DNA from: CBFHMJ01 sp965656875
GTDB lineage: Bacteria; Pseudomonadota; Gammaproteobacteria; Enterobacterales; Alteromonadaceae
Assembly: GCA_965656875.1 (NCBI GenBank)
Contig: CBFHMJ010000025.1
Coordinates: 124,001 to 188,000, forward strand
DNA: 64,000 bases
Direction: 5' to 3'
In this document: positions 1-9,153 of the stretch, in pieces
How positions within the stretch are numbered: the first letter of the stretch is position 1
Layout of the letters: the number at the start of each line of letters is the position of its first letter
Made by a program: the position numbers and the translations under genes
Notes under the pieces: model-generated
What the model was told of the DNA's origin: nothing
Databases searched by the model: none
What the model saw: the letters and a program-made list of their open reading frames with translations, nothing else

Positions 1-302
1 GTGGGCCGTACAGTAAATTAAAACGTTTAGATACTGGCGAAGAGATAACAGTCAGTTATTTTGGCTTTGATGATTATGCCAGTGATGAATTGAGAGGATT
101 GCATGTAGGCGTTGTACCTCGACGAGGCAGCCACTTTTTCACGTTGGTATCAATTAAAACCAATCATCAAATGTTGATGGAAACAACACAGCGAATAAAC
201 CAGTTAAATAGCAAAAGTAGTGATCCAATGACTTTGATATGGGCATTAGCAGGTATCATTCTTTTTTTAGTCGTCGACCGTTTAAGAAAGCAAAAGCCCT
301 GA
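1..302 (+). CDS. C-terminal part of an unrecognised protein with a C-terminal membrane anchor (truncated by window edge)
   Basis: The reading frame is open from the first complete codon at base 3 to the TGA at 300-302, so only the last 99 residues are present. The visible part is a polar region with several charged turns, followed by one hydrophobic segment (about 17 residues, ILFLVV core) and a short basic tail (RLRKQKP). This fits a single-pass protein with a cytoplasmic basic end. I do not recognise a family. An internal TTG at base 90 lies inside the open frame and is probably not the start. The last codons sit inside the stem of the terminator at 282-326. Confidence 0.55.
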   Translation, partial: GPYSKLKRLDTGEEITVSYFGFDDYASDELRGLHVGVVPRRGSHFFTLVSIKTNHQMLMETTQRINQLNSKSSDPMTLIWALAGIILFLVVDRLRKQKP

Positions 303-326
303 TAATCAGGGCTTTTGCTTTCTTAA
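282..326 (+). terminator. Perfect 22-bp inverted repeat, likely bidirectional Rho-independent terminator
   Basis: Arms 282-303 and 305-326 are exact reverse complements with a single A between them. The core GCCCTGAT/ATCAGGGC is flanked by TTTTGCTTTCTT on the right and its complement on the left, so a U-rich tail exists on either strand. The left arm overlaps the last codons and stop of the upstream gene. Confidence 0.75.
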
Positions 327-834
327 TCCCGAATGAATAACTATCGTCGTTGAACGTAGGTTTTTATTATTTCCCCTACTCCCCGGTAATTCTTAATTAC
401 AATTAGATCATAATATAGAAATGCGGTGTACTTCCCTACCGAGATGCCATTAGTCTATAAAGTAAAATAATTGAACTTAATTATTCGCAATTACGTACTT
501 AATAGCGAAACAGCCCTGACTAATTTCACCATTCTTATGTAAAACGTAAGGTTAATTGTGCAGCGCTGACAGTCGTCACTCACCAGTATAGTTAACTATT
601 TGATAATTAAAATAATAATAAAAAGATAAAAACTAAGCTGGATGATTGCTCAGTCATTTCTCTTAATTAAAGTGTTAAATTATTTATCAAAGTTCGACTT
701 GTTATTCCCATAACATTTAGCCACATCAATTTTTTTAATACACAAATGCTGATAAAATACACGGGAATAATAACCAAAAATGAATCTTACAACTTTTCTT
801 TAAATGGAAAAAAGGACAGCAGGAGTACAAACCC
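303..834. other. Intergenic region, no gene seen
   Basis: This AT-rich stretch has no convincing ORF. A weak -10-like TAAAAT lies at 753-758, upstream of the lipoprotein gene, with only a T-run where a -35 would be. Nothing else is visible after the terminator. Confidence 0.5.
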
Positions 835-1227
835 ATGAAGACCCCCTTCATCCCCCTGGCGTTAGCCATTTTAGCAACAGGATGTCAATCCATTCAAACC
901 CCAACGTCTGATGTAACATCAACTGATCCTCTTGCAAGCGCAATAGAAAATCGGAAAGATATCAAGCCTTTGATAATTGTCTCGCCCAAATATCCAAAAT
1001 CGGAGATGGCTATGGGTGTAGAAGGGAGTTGTAAGGTATCTTTTGATCTTGATGACATGAAATTCCGTTCAAAACCAACGAATGTTAAGGCCATTGATTG
1101 TAGCAATGACCATTTTTTTGCAGCCTGTAAAACATCTCTGGATAAATGGCTGTTTAATGCCATTGATAAGCTGGGAACCAGGGAATCAACAAAAGGGCTA
1201 GTTACAACGTGTCAATTCACATTGTAA
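835..1227 (+). CDS. Lipoprotein with a TonB C-terminal-like domain
   Basis: The 130-residue product starts with a lipoprotein signal ending in the lipobox LATGC, so Cys17 would be lipidated. Residues about 45-130 follow the TonB C-terminal pattern: a P-x-YP motif (SPKYPKSEMA), then G-x-EG with an alternating strand (GVEGSCKVSFDLD), an N/V strand, an AA/KW helix (CKTSLDKWLFNA) and a closing strand (CQFTL). The start is supported by AGGAG at 821-825, nine bases upstream of the ATG. It lacks the TonB transmembrane helix and proline-rich linker, so it is not an energy transducer. A periplasmic, membrane-tethered TonB-like adaptor is likely. Four cysteines in the mature domain could form disulfides. 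The domain assignment is by eye; partners are unknown. Confidence 0.7.
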   Translation: MKTPFIPLALAILATGCQSIQTPTSDVTSTDPLASAIENRKDIKPLIIVSPKYPKSEMAMGVEGSCKVSFDLDDMKFRSKPTNVKAIDCSNDHFFAACKTSLDKWLFNAIDKLGTRESTKGLVTTCQFTL

Positions 1228-1408
1228 CTCCTACATATCACTAGCGTTCTCCAATCATTTAACGCGCTGTTCAGCAATCCCTGCTAACAGCGCTTAAGCT
1301 TCCGCCATCAATTCAATTTAAGCGCTGTTGACCTTGGAACTAGTGTGGTTACTTGCTTTCTTTGCTACACTCCGTCGATCACAAACAATGCAATCTGAGA
1401 AATTCCCC

Positions 1409-1987
1409 ATGACTACAGAAAAAAATCTTCAGACACGCAGTGATAATCACTGTGAACTATGCAAGGCTACCGAAGATCTTGCTGTCTATGAAGTCGCAGG
1501 CGCTCCTAATATTGGTGATGATGCCTATGCTTTTATATGTCAGACCTGTCGCTCTCAACTGGATAATCCAGACAGTACTGAAGCTCATCACTGGCATTGT
1601 CTGAATGATTCAATGTGGAGTCAGGTTCCTGCCGTTCAGGTACTGGCGTGGCGTATGCTTACTCGATTGAGCGCTGAAGGCTGGCCACAAGATTTACTGG
1701 ATATGCTGTATCTTGATGATGAAATGCTTGCATGGGCAAAATCGACTGGTGAAGGGATTGATGAAGCCGACCAGGTGAAGCATCTTGACAGTAATGGCGC
1801 TTTATTATCGGCTGGAGATACTGTTACTTTGGTAAAGGATTTGGATGTTAAGGGTGCTAATTTCACCGCCAAGCGAGGCACTGCTGTTCGCAACATTTCA
1901 CTGGTTCAGGATAATCCGGAACATATAGAAGGACGCGTCAACGGGCAGCAAATTGTTATCCTGACAAAGTACGTCAAAAAATCCTAA
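1409..1987 (+). CDS. phnA: PhnA family zinc-ribbon/SH3-like protein
   Basis: The 192-residue product has an N-terminal zinc-finger-like part (CELCKATED, later CQTCR) and a C-terminal PhnA domain with hallmarks HLDSNGALL, GDTVTLVKDLDVKG, FTAKRGT and EHIEGRVNGQQIVILT. PhnA proteins were named for alkylphosphonate uptake, but the family's role is unproven, and no phn genes are nearby. The frame extends upstream to TTG 1328 and ATG 1388. I prefer ATG 1409 because a GAG lies about nine bases before it and nothing resembling a Shine-Dalgarno precedes 1388. It appears to be a single-gene unit. Confidence 0.85.
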   Translation: MTTEKNLQTRSDNHCELCKATEDLAVYEVAGAPNIGDDAYAFICQTCRSQLDNPDSTEAHHWHCLNDSMWSQVPAVQVLAWRMLTRLSAEGWPQDLLDMLYLDDEMLAWAKSTGEGIDEADQVKHLDSNGALLSAGDTVTLVKDLDVKGANFTAKRGTAVRNISLVQDNPEHIEGRVNGQQIVILTKYVKKS

Positions 1988-1994
1988 TCATTAC

Positions 1995-2025
1995 CAGGCT
2001 GACCTGTAATGATAAGGTCAGCCTG
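1995..2025. terminator. Hairpin between convergent phnA and sigma-54 activator genes
   Basis: An 11-bp perfect stem (CAGGCTGACCT / AGGTCAGCCTG) with a 9-base loop lies eight bases after the phnA stop. There is no clear T-run on either side, so it may be a weak terminator or an RNA-stabilising hairpin serving both converging genes. Confidence 0.5.
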
Positions 2026-2072
2026 AAAGTCGTTTGAGTGAAGAATTAGAGCGGTTTTAGTTTCTCGAATGC

Positions 2073-3143
2073 TTAAACCAACACATCTTCATTCTTCACG
2101 TTATATTTTTTTACCAGTTTGCCAAATGCACTTCGCTCTTTACCACAGATACTTGCCGCTTTAGTAATATTGCCGTTAGTCTGCTTCATTAATTCCGTTA
2201 CGAAATCCTGCTCAAATTGTTCAATCGCCTTTCGTTTTGCTTCGGCAAAATTCAGCTCATCTAAAACAACAACGACTTTATCCGACTGGCCATTTTCCAA
2301 CGCTGACACTGTACGCTCACTGGATGTTTTCACCTGAGTTTTGTCCGACGTCAACTCAATGGGGCAAAACCCTTGTTTATCCGGCAATAAGGAATCTGAC
2401 AAGGACGTCACTTTTGCATCAGGACAAGTCAGATAAATCCGATGCAACATATTTTCCAGTTCCCGGATATTGCCAGGCCAGTGATACGTTTTAAACTGCT
2501 TTACAATATCAGGTGCCAGCATTTTTGGACCTAATCCATATTGCCGTTCAAACTTGCTGAAGAAATATGGAATCAGTTCAGATACATCTTCGATTCTTTG
2601 ACGTAATGGCGGTACATCAATCGTCAGTATCAACAATCGGTAGTAGAGATCTTCTCTAAATCGCCCTTGTTTGATCAAATCAGGTAAGTAACGATTCGAC
2701 GCAGCCACAATTCTGACATGCGCTTTACAATTAGCCGTTGCCCCTACAGGTCGATACTCTCCCTCCTGTAGCAGTCTAAGCAACGAAGCCTGCGACTTCA
2801 GCGATAAACTGTCAATTTCATCTAAAAAGACGGTCCCGCCTTCTGCTTCCGCTAAAATACCTTTGTGATCTTTGCGTGCATCAGTGAACGAGCCTTTTTT
2901 ATGACCGAATACCTCACTGGCAAACAATTCATCTGAAAATGTTGAACAATTCACCGCAAGAAATGGCGCATCTGCATGCTTACCCGCGTAATGCAATCCA
3001 CGAGCAACTAATTCTTTACCCGTGCCAGTTTCGCCACTAATCAACACAGGTGTTGGATAGCTTGCATATAACTGAATCAAATCTACAACTTCTTTAATCC
3101 GACTCGACTTGCCTATGATGGAGCGTTTTATCAAGTCAATCAT
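2073..3143 (-). CDS. Sigma-54-dependent transcriptional activator, PspF-like (no sensor domain)
   Basis: The 356-residue protein begins directly with the AAA+ domain. Visible motifs are Walker A GETGTGKE (37-44), the sigma-54 contact loop GSFTDA (84-89), Walker B GGTVFLDEID (102-111) and the arginine-finger segment GRFREDLYYRL (160-170). A Fis-type helix-turn-helix closes the protein (GNITKAASICGKERSAFGKLV). There is no receiver, GAF or PAS domain, so activity would be set by expression or by a partner, as for PspF. The loop departs from canonical GAFTGA at two positions; variants exist, but it affects sigma-54 contact. The start has AGGAG eight bases upstream. It lies downstream of the BtaA-like/RND operon on the same strand, separated by 571 bases. 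I could not find a convincing -24/-12 target promoter nearby. Confidence 0.9.
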   Translation of the reverse strand: MIDLIKRSIIGKSSRIKEVVDLIQLYASYPTPVLISGETGTGKELVARGLHYAGKHADAPFLAVNCSTFSDELFASEVFGHKKGSFTDARKDHKGILAEAEGGTVFLDEIDSLSLKSQASLLRLLQEGEYRPVGATANCKAHVRIVAASNRYLPDLIKQGRFREDLYYRLLILTIDVPPLRQRIEDVSELIPYFFSKFERQYGLGPKMLAPDIVKQFKTYHWPGNIRELENMLHRIYLTCPDAKVTSLSDSLLPDKQGFCPIELTSDKTQVKTSSERTVSALENGQSDKVVVVLDELNFAEAKRKAIEQFEQDFVTELMKQTNGNITKAASICGKERSAFGKLVKKYNVKNEDVLV

Positions 3144-3714
3144 TAAGTTATCTCCTACACTCTTTTATTATGGCCGGAGTACAGCATCCCTCTCCGGTAA
3201 GATTTATCTGGTGTAAATTTCTACGTAGCCTATAAAGGCTAAAACATCTCCATGACCTGGCCGCTGTTATTAAAATTAGTTTGCTAAAGCTATTCCTTTA
3301 AACCTTTAAGCCATATAGCGGAAACGTGTCCCGGCGCTCCCGTCAATAAATCATTGTTTATAAATTAGTTAACAAAATACATGCCAAATAAATTTTGGAT
3401 TAATAGTTATAGCAAAAAATTAATTATTAACAGGATTAATAAACATTTTGAGAGAAAAATGAACCAGCTTATTTAAGCTAAGTTTCTAAAAACAAGAAGG
3501 AAATAGAAGATAAATTTTAAATGGATCTTTTTCTTTTATCGTTAAAACGACAAGATATAAGAAGAATGATTTCGACTGAACAGTGATATAAACCGACTGA
3601 TACAAGTTACATGAAACAAAAAGATATCAGGCAATCACTGTCAATTATCCGGCATCAGATTGCCGTTTACCGAGTCTGTATTGCCCCCCAATTGCATTAC
3701 CTGTAGCGGAGCAA
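3144..3714. other. Intergenic region between RND operon and sigma-54 activator
   Basis: This is AT-rich and without a convincing ORF. It should hold the activator's promoter (minus strand), but I cannot name -35/-10 boxes. A TGGCC...GCA arrangement near 3172 resembles a sigma-54 site but points away from any gene. Confidence 0.4.
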
Positions 3715-6700
3715 TTATGCTGCTTGCCCGTCTTGATTTTGCGTCTTATGGTTGTCAGGCGATGTCATTTTCTTTTTAGGTCGACGCTCTTGGCCACTGA
3801 GCAATGCTGCAACAATAAATACACTGAACAACATGCTAAACGTCATCGAGCCCACTAACACTGTAGCCATTCCACGATACATTTCAGCACCGGTTCCTGG
3901 TGACAGCATCAACGGCACCATGCCAAAAATTGACGTCAGCGCCGCCACATAAATCGGCCTTGCTCTTGATTGTATCGCTCTGGTAATGGCGACATGCTGG
4001 CTGTGTCCAGCCTCACGCAGTGACTGATATTCGGTTAACACCAGAATGGCATTATTTACGATCAATCCCATTGCGATAATAAAGCCTATCATTGTCAGAA
4101 TATCGAGCGTGACCGTAGTAAACAGCGTCAGTAAATGCAGTGCTATCGCGCCACCGATAAGAGCAACAGGCATAGTTAACAGAATATAAAAACTCTCTCT
4201 GAACGAACGAAACGTTAAAGCCACCAGCAGCATTAACACCAGCATAGCGTTAAAAATTACGCCAATAATCTGATGCATCGCCTGTTCAAATTCATCTGCA
4301 CTACCTTTCATTGACAGACTTAAATCATGTTCTGCCAGTCGATGCCCATAAGATTCTTGTACCAGCTGTTTTAAATCAGCGATGGATTCAGCGATAGCTT
4401 TATCGGCTAACGGTGAAATAACTAACCTGACCGTTCTCATACCGTCATATCTCAGCACAGTAGAAGGTCCGTTAGTTAATTCGATATCCGTTAATTTCCC
4501 CAGATGAATAATCTCGCCGCCAGGGGTCGTGACCGGCAATTGAAGTAATTCATCACGATTCTGCCACTCAGTGCCTTTGATATAAAAATCATACCGATCT
4601 TTACCATCGACGTATTCACCACTGAATATACCACCACTATGTGTGCTGATAATGTCGCTGACATCGTGATAATCCATGCCGTAATAACTGATTTCCCGAT
4701 TATCCGGCTGGATAATAAATTGTTGTGCATTGAGTTGCTCAGATGGCGCAACTCTGATGCTCGCTGCTAACTGTTGCTCTGCGATATCATCTTTAAGTGT
4801 CCGAGCCAGCGACAACATGGCAGACAGATCATCACCATGAATATTGAGATGAATATTGCGAGATGATGACGAGCGGAAGAAGATCATCGGCTCTTGCATC
4901 ACGAATGCTTCAATTTCCGGTATTCCACCAAAAACCTCTTCCCGAAAAATATCCATCATTTCATTCAGCTGTTCCGGCTTTTCAGGATAAGCAACAATAA
5001 ATGCAAAATTAGTCGCAATCACCAGGTTATAACTGGCAAGCCTGACGGGAGCATCAGGGCGTTGTAAAACTTTTAAACGTTCAATCACAGGCTGTGCGAC
5101 ATCACGATTTAACACTTCGATATCACGTCCTCCCGGGATACTAATGGTTGCCCTCAGCATAGTATCACCGGCATTCGGCAGTAAGTCTTTATGCGGTAAA
5201 GTAAATGGGAATAACGCAAGAGGTACGATAATTAAGAGGACTATCACCACCCAGCGCCGAAAACGAGAATTGGTAAAAACCACGGTATAAAGTGCCAACC
5301 GCCGCCAATAGTCCGTTTGCCCGTGTCCACCATGAAACACAGACGTTACCTGATTACTCTCATCCAGTCCGTCAATATGACGTTGTTGTAACCAGTAAAA
5401 TAACGGGGGAATAAAACATAAAGCGGATAATGTGGACACAACAATCGATACAGACATCGTTAATGCCAGGTCAGACAACAACTGACCTACTTCACTGTCT
5501 ATTTGCGATATCGGCAGAAATATAACAAGTGTGGTTAATGTCGAAGCTACCAGCGCTCGCGTTACTTTTTTCGCGGCATCCACTATCTGTCCACGGCTGA
5601 GATCTTCGCAATGATTCACCCCACTGTTTCGATGACTCGCGACGATAGCTTCCTGGACAACCACTGCAGCGTCAATAATTAATCCAACAGAAAAGGCCAG
5701 ACCGGCCAGAGAAATAACATTCAGGTTTCCGCCCAGTAATTTCAGTACACCGATAGATATCAGTAACGACACCGGAACCGAAGACATCACCACCAAAGAC
5801 GCAGAATGGCGGCGAATAAAGATGTATAGCACCAGATAAACCAGCGCTGCTCCCAGTAACAAATTGCCACCGACCACATTAATTGCACGGCGAATATTTA
5901 GCGATGTATCCAGACTAATTCCCAGCTCAAGCCCTAGTGGGGCAAGATCGTGCTGGTTTAACAACGCTATTTTTGATCGTAATCGCTCAAGAATCTCAAA
6001 TGAATTCTCTCCATGCCCTCGAAGCAAATTAAAATAATACGCTTCATGGCCATTTTTATAAGTCAGGTTTGTTGGTGGTGTAAATCCTTCCGTAATATCA
6101 ACCAGAGCACCTAAATACACCGGAAGGTTTCCTTCCCATGCGACGACGAACTCTCGTAAATCCTGGCGCTTTGTTTTCCCTTTAAACCTCACGGAAATAC
6201 GATCTTTACCCAAACTGATGGTTCCTGCACCAACATCGCGAATTTGCTCAATCGTTTCTTTAAGTTGCTCCAACGTTAAACCGTACTGAGATAACGCTCC
6301 AGGTTTAAGATTCAGCCAGATAATACGATCCCGATGAGAAAAGCTGGTACTGACTTTATTGACGCCTTCGACTGTCAGCAACGCAGGAGAGACAACTTCT
6401 TTTACCGTATCTTCAAGTAGTTGCCAGTCCACACGGCTTTCATGTTTAGGATATAGCAGTAGTGTCGCAACGGTTTCAGCACTGGTAATACCGTCATTAA
6501 TAACGACTGGACGCGTTGCATCTTCAGGCCAGGAGCGAACCTGGTTTAGGCGAGAACTGGTAGCAATCAATGAAACGAGAGGATCGATTTTGTCATCAAA
6601 GGTAAGTGTGGTACTGAGGCTTCCGGTGACTATTTCACTTTCAATTTCTTTTAGACCTGGTAAGGTTTTTAACTCCTTCTCCAGATGTATCGCCATTTGT

Positions 6701-6879
6701 TCTTCAACATCCTGCGGCGTGTTCTGCAACCACTGACTTTCTATGGTTATTTGAGTTCGATCGACATTCGGCAGCAGTTGCACTGGCATCGTAAAAATAC
6801 CAATAATGCCAAGAATAACACCGGCGAAAAACAAAATACCGACATACCGCCAGTACTTAAATGCAAATTGTGTTAGCAC
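3715..6879 (-). CDS. RND superfamily efflux permease
   Basis: The 1054-residue length and two-fold repeated topology fit an inner-membrane RND pump: TM1 near residues 10-30, a large periplasmic loop, a TM2-6 block, a second loop and a final TM block. The TM4 proton-relay motif is GLIIDAAVVV with a single Asp (D403) where AcrB has Asp-Asp. In TM10 the AcrB lysine position is Asn (GLIVNNAIL, N942). This places it outside the AcrB/MexB type, among RND branches with altered relay residues. Substrate is not predictable. It is the third gene of a unit with the adaptor (40 bases upstream) and the BtaA-like enzyme. No outer-membrane factor is encoded here, so a shared TolC-like channel would be needed. 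Confidence 0.92.
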   Translation of the reverse strand: MLTQFAFKYWRYVGILFFAGVILGIIGIFTMPVQLLPNVDRTQITIESQWLQNTPQDVEEQMAIHLEKELKTLPGLKEIESEIVTGSLSTTLTFDDKIDPLVSLIATSSRLNQVRSWPEDATRPVVINDGITSAETVATLLLYPKHESRVDWQLLEDTVKEVVSPALLTVEGVNKVSTSFSHRDRIIWLNLKPGALSQYGLTLEQLKETIEQIRDVGAGTISLGKDRISVRFKGKTKRQDLREFVVAWEGNLPVYLGALVDITEGFTPPTNLTYKNGHEAYYFNLLRGHGENSFEILERLRSKIALLNQHDLAPLGLELGISLDTSLNIRRAINVVGGNLLLGAALVYLVLYIFIRRHSASLVVMSSVPVSLLISIGVLKLLGGNLNVISLAGLAFSVGLIIDAAVVVQEAIVASHRNSGVNHCEDLSRGQIVDAAKKVTRALVASTLTTLVIFLPISQIDSEVGQLLSDLALTMSVSIVVSTLSALCFIPPLFYWLQQRHIDGLDESNQVTSVFHGGHGQTDYWRRLALYTVVFTNSRFRRWVVIVLLIIVPLALFPFTLPHKDLLPNAGDTMLRATISIPGGRDIEVLNRDVAQPVIERLKVLQRPDAPVRLASYNLVIATNFAFIVAYPEKPEQLNEMMDIFREEVFGGIPEIEAFVMQEPMIFFRSSSSRNIHLNIHGDDLSAMLSLARTLKDDIAEQQLAASIRVAPSEQLNAQQFIIQPDNREISYYGMDYHDVSDIISTHSGGIFSGEYVDGKDRYDFYIKGTEWQNRDELLQLPVTTPGGEIIHLGKLTDIELTNGPSTVLRYDGMRTVRLVISPLADKAIAESIADLKQLVQESYGHRLAEHDLSLSMKGSADEFEQAMHQIIGVIFNAMLVLMLLVALTFRSFRESFYILLTMPVALIGGAIALHLLTLFTTVTLDILTMIGFIIAMGLIVNNAILVLTEYQSLREAGHSQHVAITRAIQSRARPIYVAALTSIFGMVPLMLSPGTGAEMYRGMATVLVGSMTFSMLFSVFIVAALLSGQERRPKKKMTSPDNHKTQNQDGQAA

Positions 6880-6919
6880 TGTGATCTCTTTTTATTATTC
6901 ATGGACTGGCCAAAAACCG

Positions 6920-8074
6920 TCAGTTGATCCGCGCCTGTCGCGTTGTCGCATACTGGCTTGCAATATCGTCACTGATATCCGATGCAATCTTGACTCGTTC
7001 ACCCATTTTCACTCGCTCCATGCCTCTGACAATGACCATGACATTATCGAGTTGTTCACTCATACGAACAGCCACAAATGCCTGTCTGCGAGCGAGCACT
7101 GTTACATCAGTTTTCGCTGCGTTTCCTTGATTGTCGATATAGAAAATTCCATTCTGACCGTCCATACTTTGCTCAGTTCCGGTATTAATCAATGCATCCC
7201 GGTGCATCCAGAGCAAAGGCTCTTTGCCCGGGATAACAACGTCAACATCCAGTGTGCTGTCGTGAGTCAGGCCAAAGTTAAATCCATTAAAGGATTCTGA
7301 TATCACCGAAAACGCATTTCGACCTACCGGCACAACACCTGCGACAGCTAATTGACCCCGACCGGCCGTAGAATTAAAAGAAAGCCATGCCGTTTGCGCA
7401 TCAAATAAAGCCAGATACTTTTGAGGTAATTCCAGTGAAACCGTCATGTCGGACAAATCAATAGTTGTTAGTACTATATCCCCCACCCGAAGGTACTCTC
7501 CAGTATTCTGGTGACGAGAGACAACAATGCCTGCGCGTTGAGCAGTAATGGTCATACGACGAATTTGTTCGGTAATTAATGCAGTGCGGGTGCGTTGAGC
7601 GGCTAACTGGCTTTGTGCATTGTCGACATCATACACAGCGAGTTGAAAATCATGTTCGGAGATATGTTGAGTCTTGCGGAGTTTTTCCGCATGTTGTTGC
7701 TTTAACAGCGCAGTTTTCAATTCAGCATCAAGAGCCTGTTCTGTTTGGCGGCTTTCTTTCAATTGTAGTTCCGCTAATGTCGTATCAAAAACGGCCAGTT
7801 TGTCACCTGCCTCAAACGACATACCTTCCCGGATTATCCAGCGGATTCGCCCGGGAAATTCATTAGCGATTCGAACCTGACTCTGACTTTTAACGGTCCC
7901 AATGGCTCGATACTGTTCATAAACAGGCGCTGAAAAAGTACGATGCACAACAACTTTTACGGCCTGATCATCCTGATTATCTGACGCACCTGAAGACGCA
8001 GAAAACCATGCAGTCAAAATTAACAGCATAGTTATAACAAACTTTTGCACAGGTAACTGTGGGAAGTACTTCAT
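6920..8074 (-). CDS. RND periplasmic adaptor (membrane fusion protein, HlyD family)
   Basis: The 384-residue protein starts with a signal peptide (MKYFPQLPVQKF then a hydrophobic core). It has the usual adaptor order: a lipoyl-like strand (GTVKSQSQVRIANEFPGRI), a coiled-coil hairpin rich in Glu/Gln (about residues 105-165), the second lipoyl half (ITAQRAGIVVSRHQNTGEYLRVGD) and beta-barrel/membrane-proximal domains. The frame also opens 30 bases upstream, but ATG 8074 overlaps the stop of the preceding gene as TAATG, a typical coupled start, and gives a proper signal peptide. It should bridge the downstream permease to an outer-membrane channel. Confidence 0.9.
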   Translation of the reverse strand: MKYFPQLPVQKFVITMLLILTAWFSASSGASDNQDDQAVKVVVHRTFSAPVYEQYRAIGTVKSQSQVRIANEFPGRIRWIIREGMSFEAGDKLAVFDTTLAELQLKESRQTEQALDAELKTALLKQQHAEKLRKTQHISEHDFQLAVYDVDNAQSQLAAQRTRTALITEQIRRMTITAQRAGIVVSRHQNTGEYLRVGDIVLTTIDLSDMTVSLELPQKYLALFDAQTAWLSFNSTAGRGQLAVAGVVPVGRNAFSVISESFNGFNFGLTHDSTLDVDVVIPGKEPLLWMHRDALINTGTEQSMDGQNGIFYIDNQGNAAKTDVTVLARRQAFVAVRMSEQLDNVMVIVRGMERVKMGERVKIASDISDDIASQYATTRQARIN

Positions 8075-9153
8075 TATAATTTCTTGTATACGTTTATCGT
8101 CCACAGCGAAGTTCTATCACTGATTACAGGATTTGTTAAGTCTTTAGTTACATCAAGGTAGTCAGAACTGTCCGGTGAAATCACACGTAAATGTCCACGA
8201 GATATCACTGTACCGCCAGATTTCACCTTATGTTTTATATGCTGAAGAAAGTTTTGAGCGATATCATCGGGTAGAAAAGAAGGCACATCGGATATCGAAA
8301 CCAAGTCGACAGGCTCTTCCACTTGCTGAATATCGCTCAAAATGTCTCCCTGACAATAGGCAACTTCCGTATACGCAAGATTTGATTTTATCGCATTAAA
8401 AATGGCTTCATTAGCTTCCAGAATGCAATGTGTTGAATTCACTAACTTACCGAGAATCAACAGTTGAAAAAAATAGCTGTCACGCACCAGCACATTGTCC
8501 AGTAGCGCGGTAAACATCCGTTGATAATGAGACCATGTTGGCCCTTCAAGATTCTTTTTAGGAAAGTCCGAACGAAATAACAACATGTTGAATGCCGTCG
8601 TATTACCGAACAACTTTAGAGCCAATAGCCAGCGTTTACGGGGAAAACGTTTCGATGCAATAAACGCTCGCTGCTCTTCCAGCGATTCCAGGCCAAACAT
8701 CGCATCCATTCGATCACCAATTATCAGTCGCATGAGTCTGGAAATAGTTTGCAGCATCCGCTCAAACTCCCCCAGATAAATAATCGGTTCCCATTGTGCG
8801 GCAGTTAGAAAAGGTTTTATTCGATAGGATATATCTTCATCCAGCGATAAAGACTCAAATATTTGACGGCGAGAACCAGGACTGTATTCCCCTTCCGGAT
8901 AACCAAACAACGTCATAAAGTCGTGATAATTGAGTTGGCGAATCGCCTCAACTCGCAGCTCAGTTAAATCAAGCTGTTCTCGAAGTACATCAACACACGT
9001 TATACGCTTTGGTCCTTTAGCGATGAGCGGCGTAATGCGGCTTCCACTCCCGGCTACGGAGACCACATGATCAACACCAGCCTGAAGAATTGTATATTCA
9101 GGCATCGCATCCTCATCACCGAGGGAATAATTAAAGTTACTGAAATACGCCAT
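8074..9153 (-). CDS. DUF3419/BtaA-like S-adenosylmethionine-dependent 3-amino-3-carboxypropyltransferase
   Basis: The 359-residue protein has the DUF3419 layout: an N-terminal acidic segment (YSLGDEDAMPEY), a SAM-site-like glycine loop (VVSVAGSGSRITPLI), an acidic strand end followed by a helix (ITCVDVLREQLDLTELRVEAI) and a C-terminal Rossmann half (VDLVSISDVPSFLPDD). BtaA uses the aminocarboxypropyl group of SAM to make the homoserine head group of betaine lipids. No BtaB-like N-methyltransferase adjoins it, so betaine lipid synthesis is not established. The stop overlaps the adaptor start (TAATG), so enzyme and RND pump are probably made together. The product may be the pump's substrate or a membrane modification needed for it; that is inference. 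Confidence 0.7.
   Translation of the reverse strand: MAYFSNFNYSLGDEDAMPEYTILQAGVDHVVSVAGSGSRITPLIAKGPKRITCVDVLREQLDLTELRVEAIRQLNYHDFMTLFGYPEGEYSPGSRRQIFESLSLDEDISYRIKPFLTAAQWEPIIYLGEFERMLQTISRLMRLIIGDRMDAMFGLESLEEQRAFIASKRFPRKRWLLALKLFGNTTAFNMLLFRSDFPKKNLEGPTWSHYQRMFTALLDNVLVRDSYFFQLLILGKLVNSTHCILEANEAIFNAIKSNLAYTEVAYCQGDILSDIQQVEEPVDLVSISDVPSFLPDDIAQNFLQHIKHKVKSGGTVISRGHLRVISPDSSDYLDVTKDLTNPVISDRTSLWTINVYKKL

Noticed and set aside
3170..3190. Sigma-54 -24/-12 promoter
   Set aside because: TGGCC and GCA have the right spacing, but the -24 box is imperfect and the site points into the 3' ends of minus-strand genes.
6806..7300. 164-residue plus-strand ORF across the adaptor/permease junction
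   Set aside because: Antisense of two well-supported genes; no start signals.
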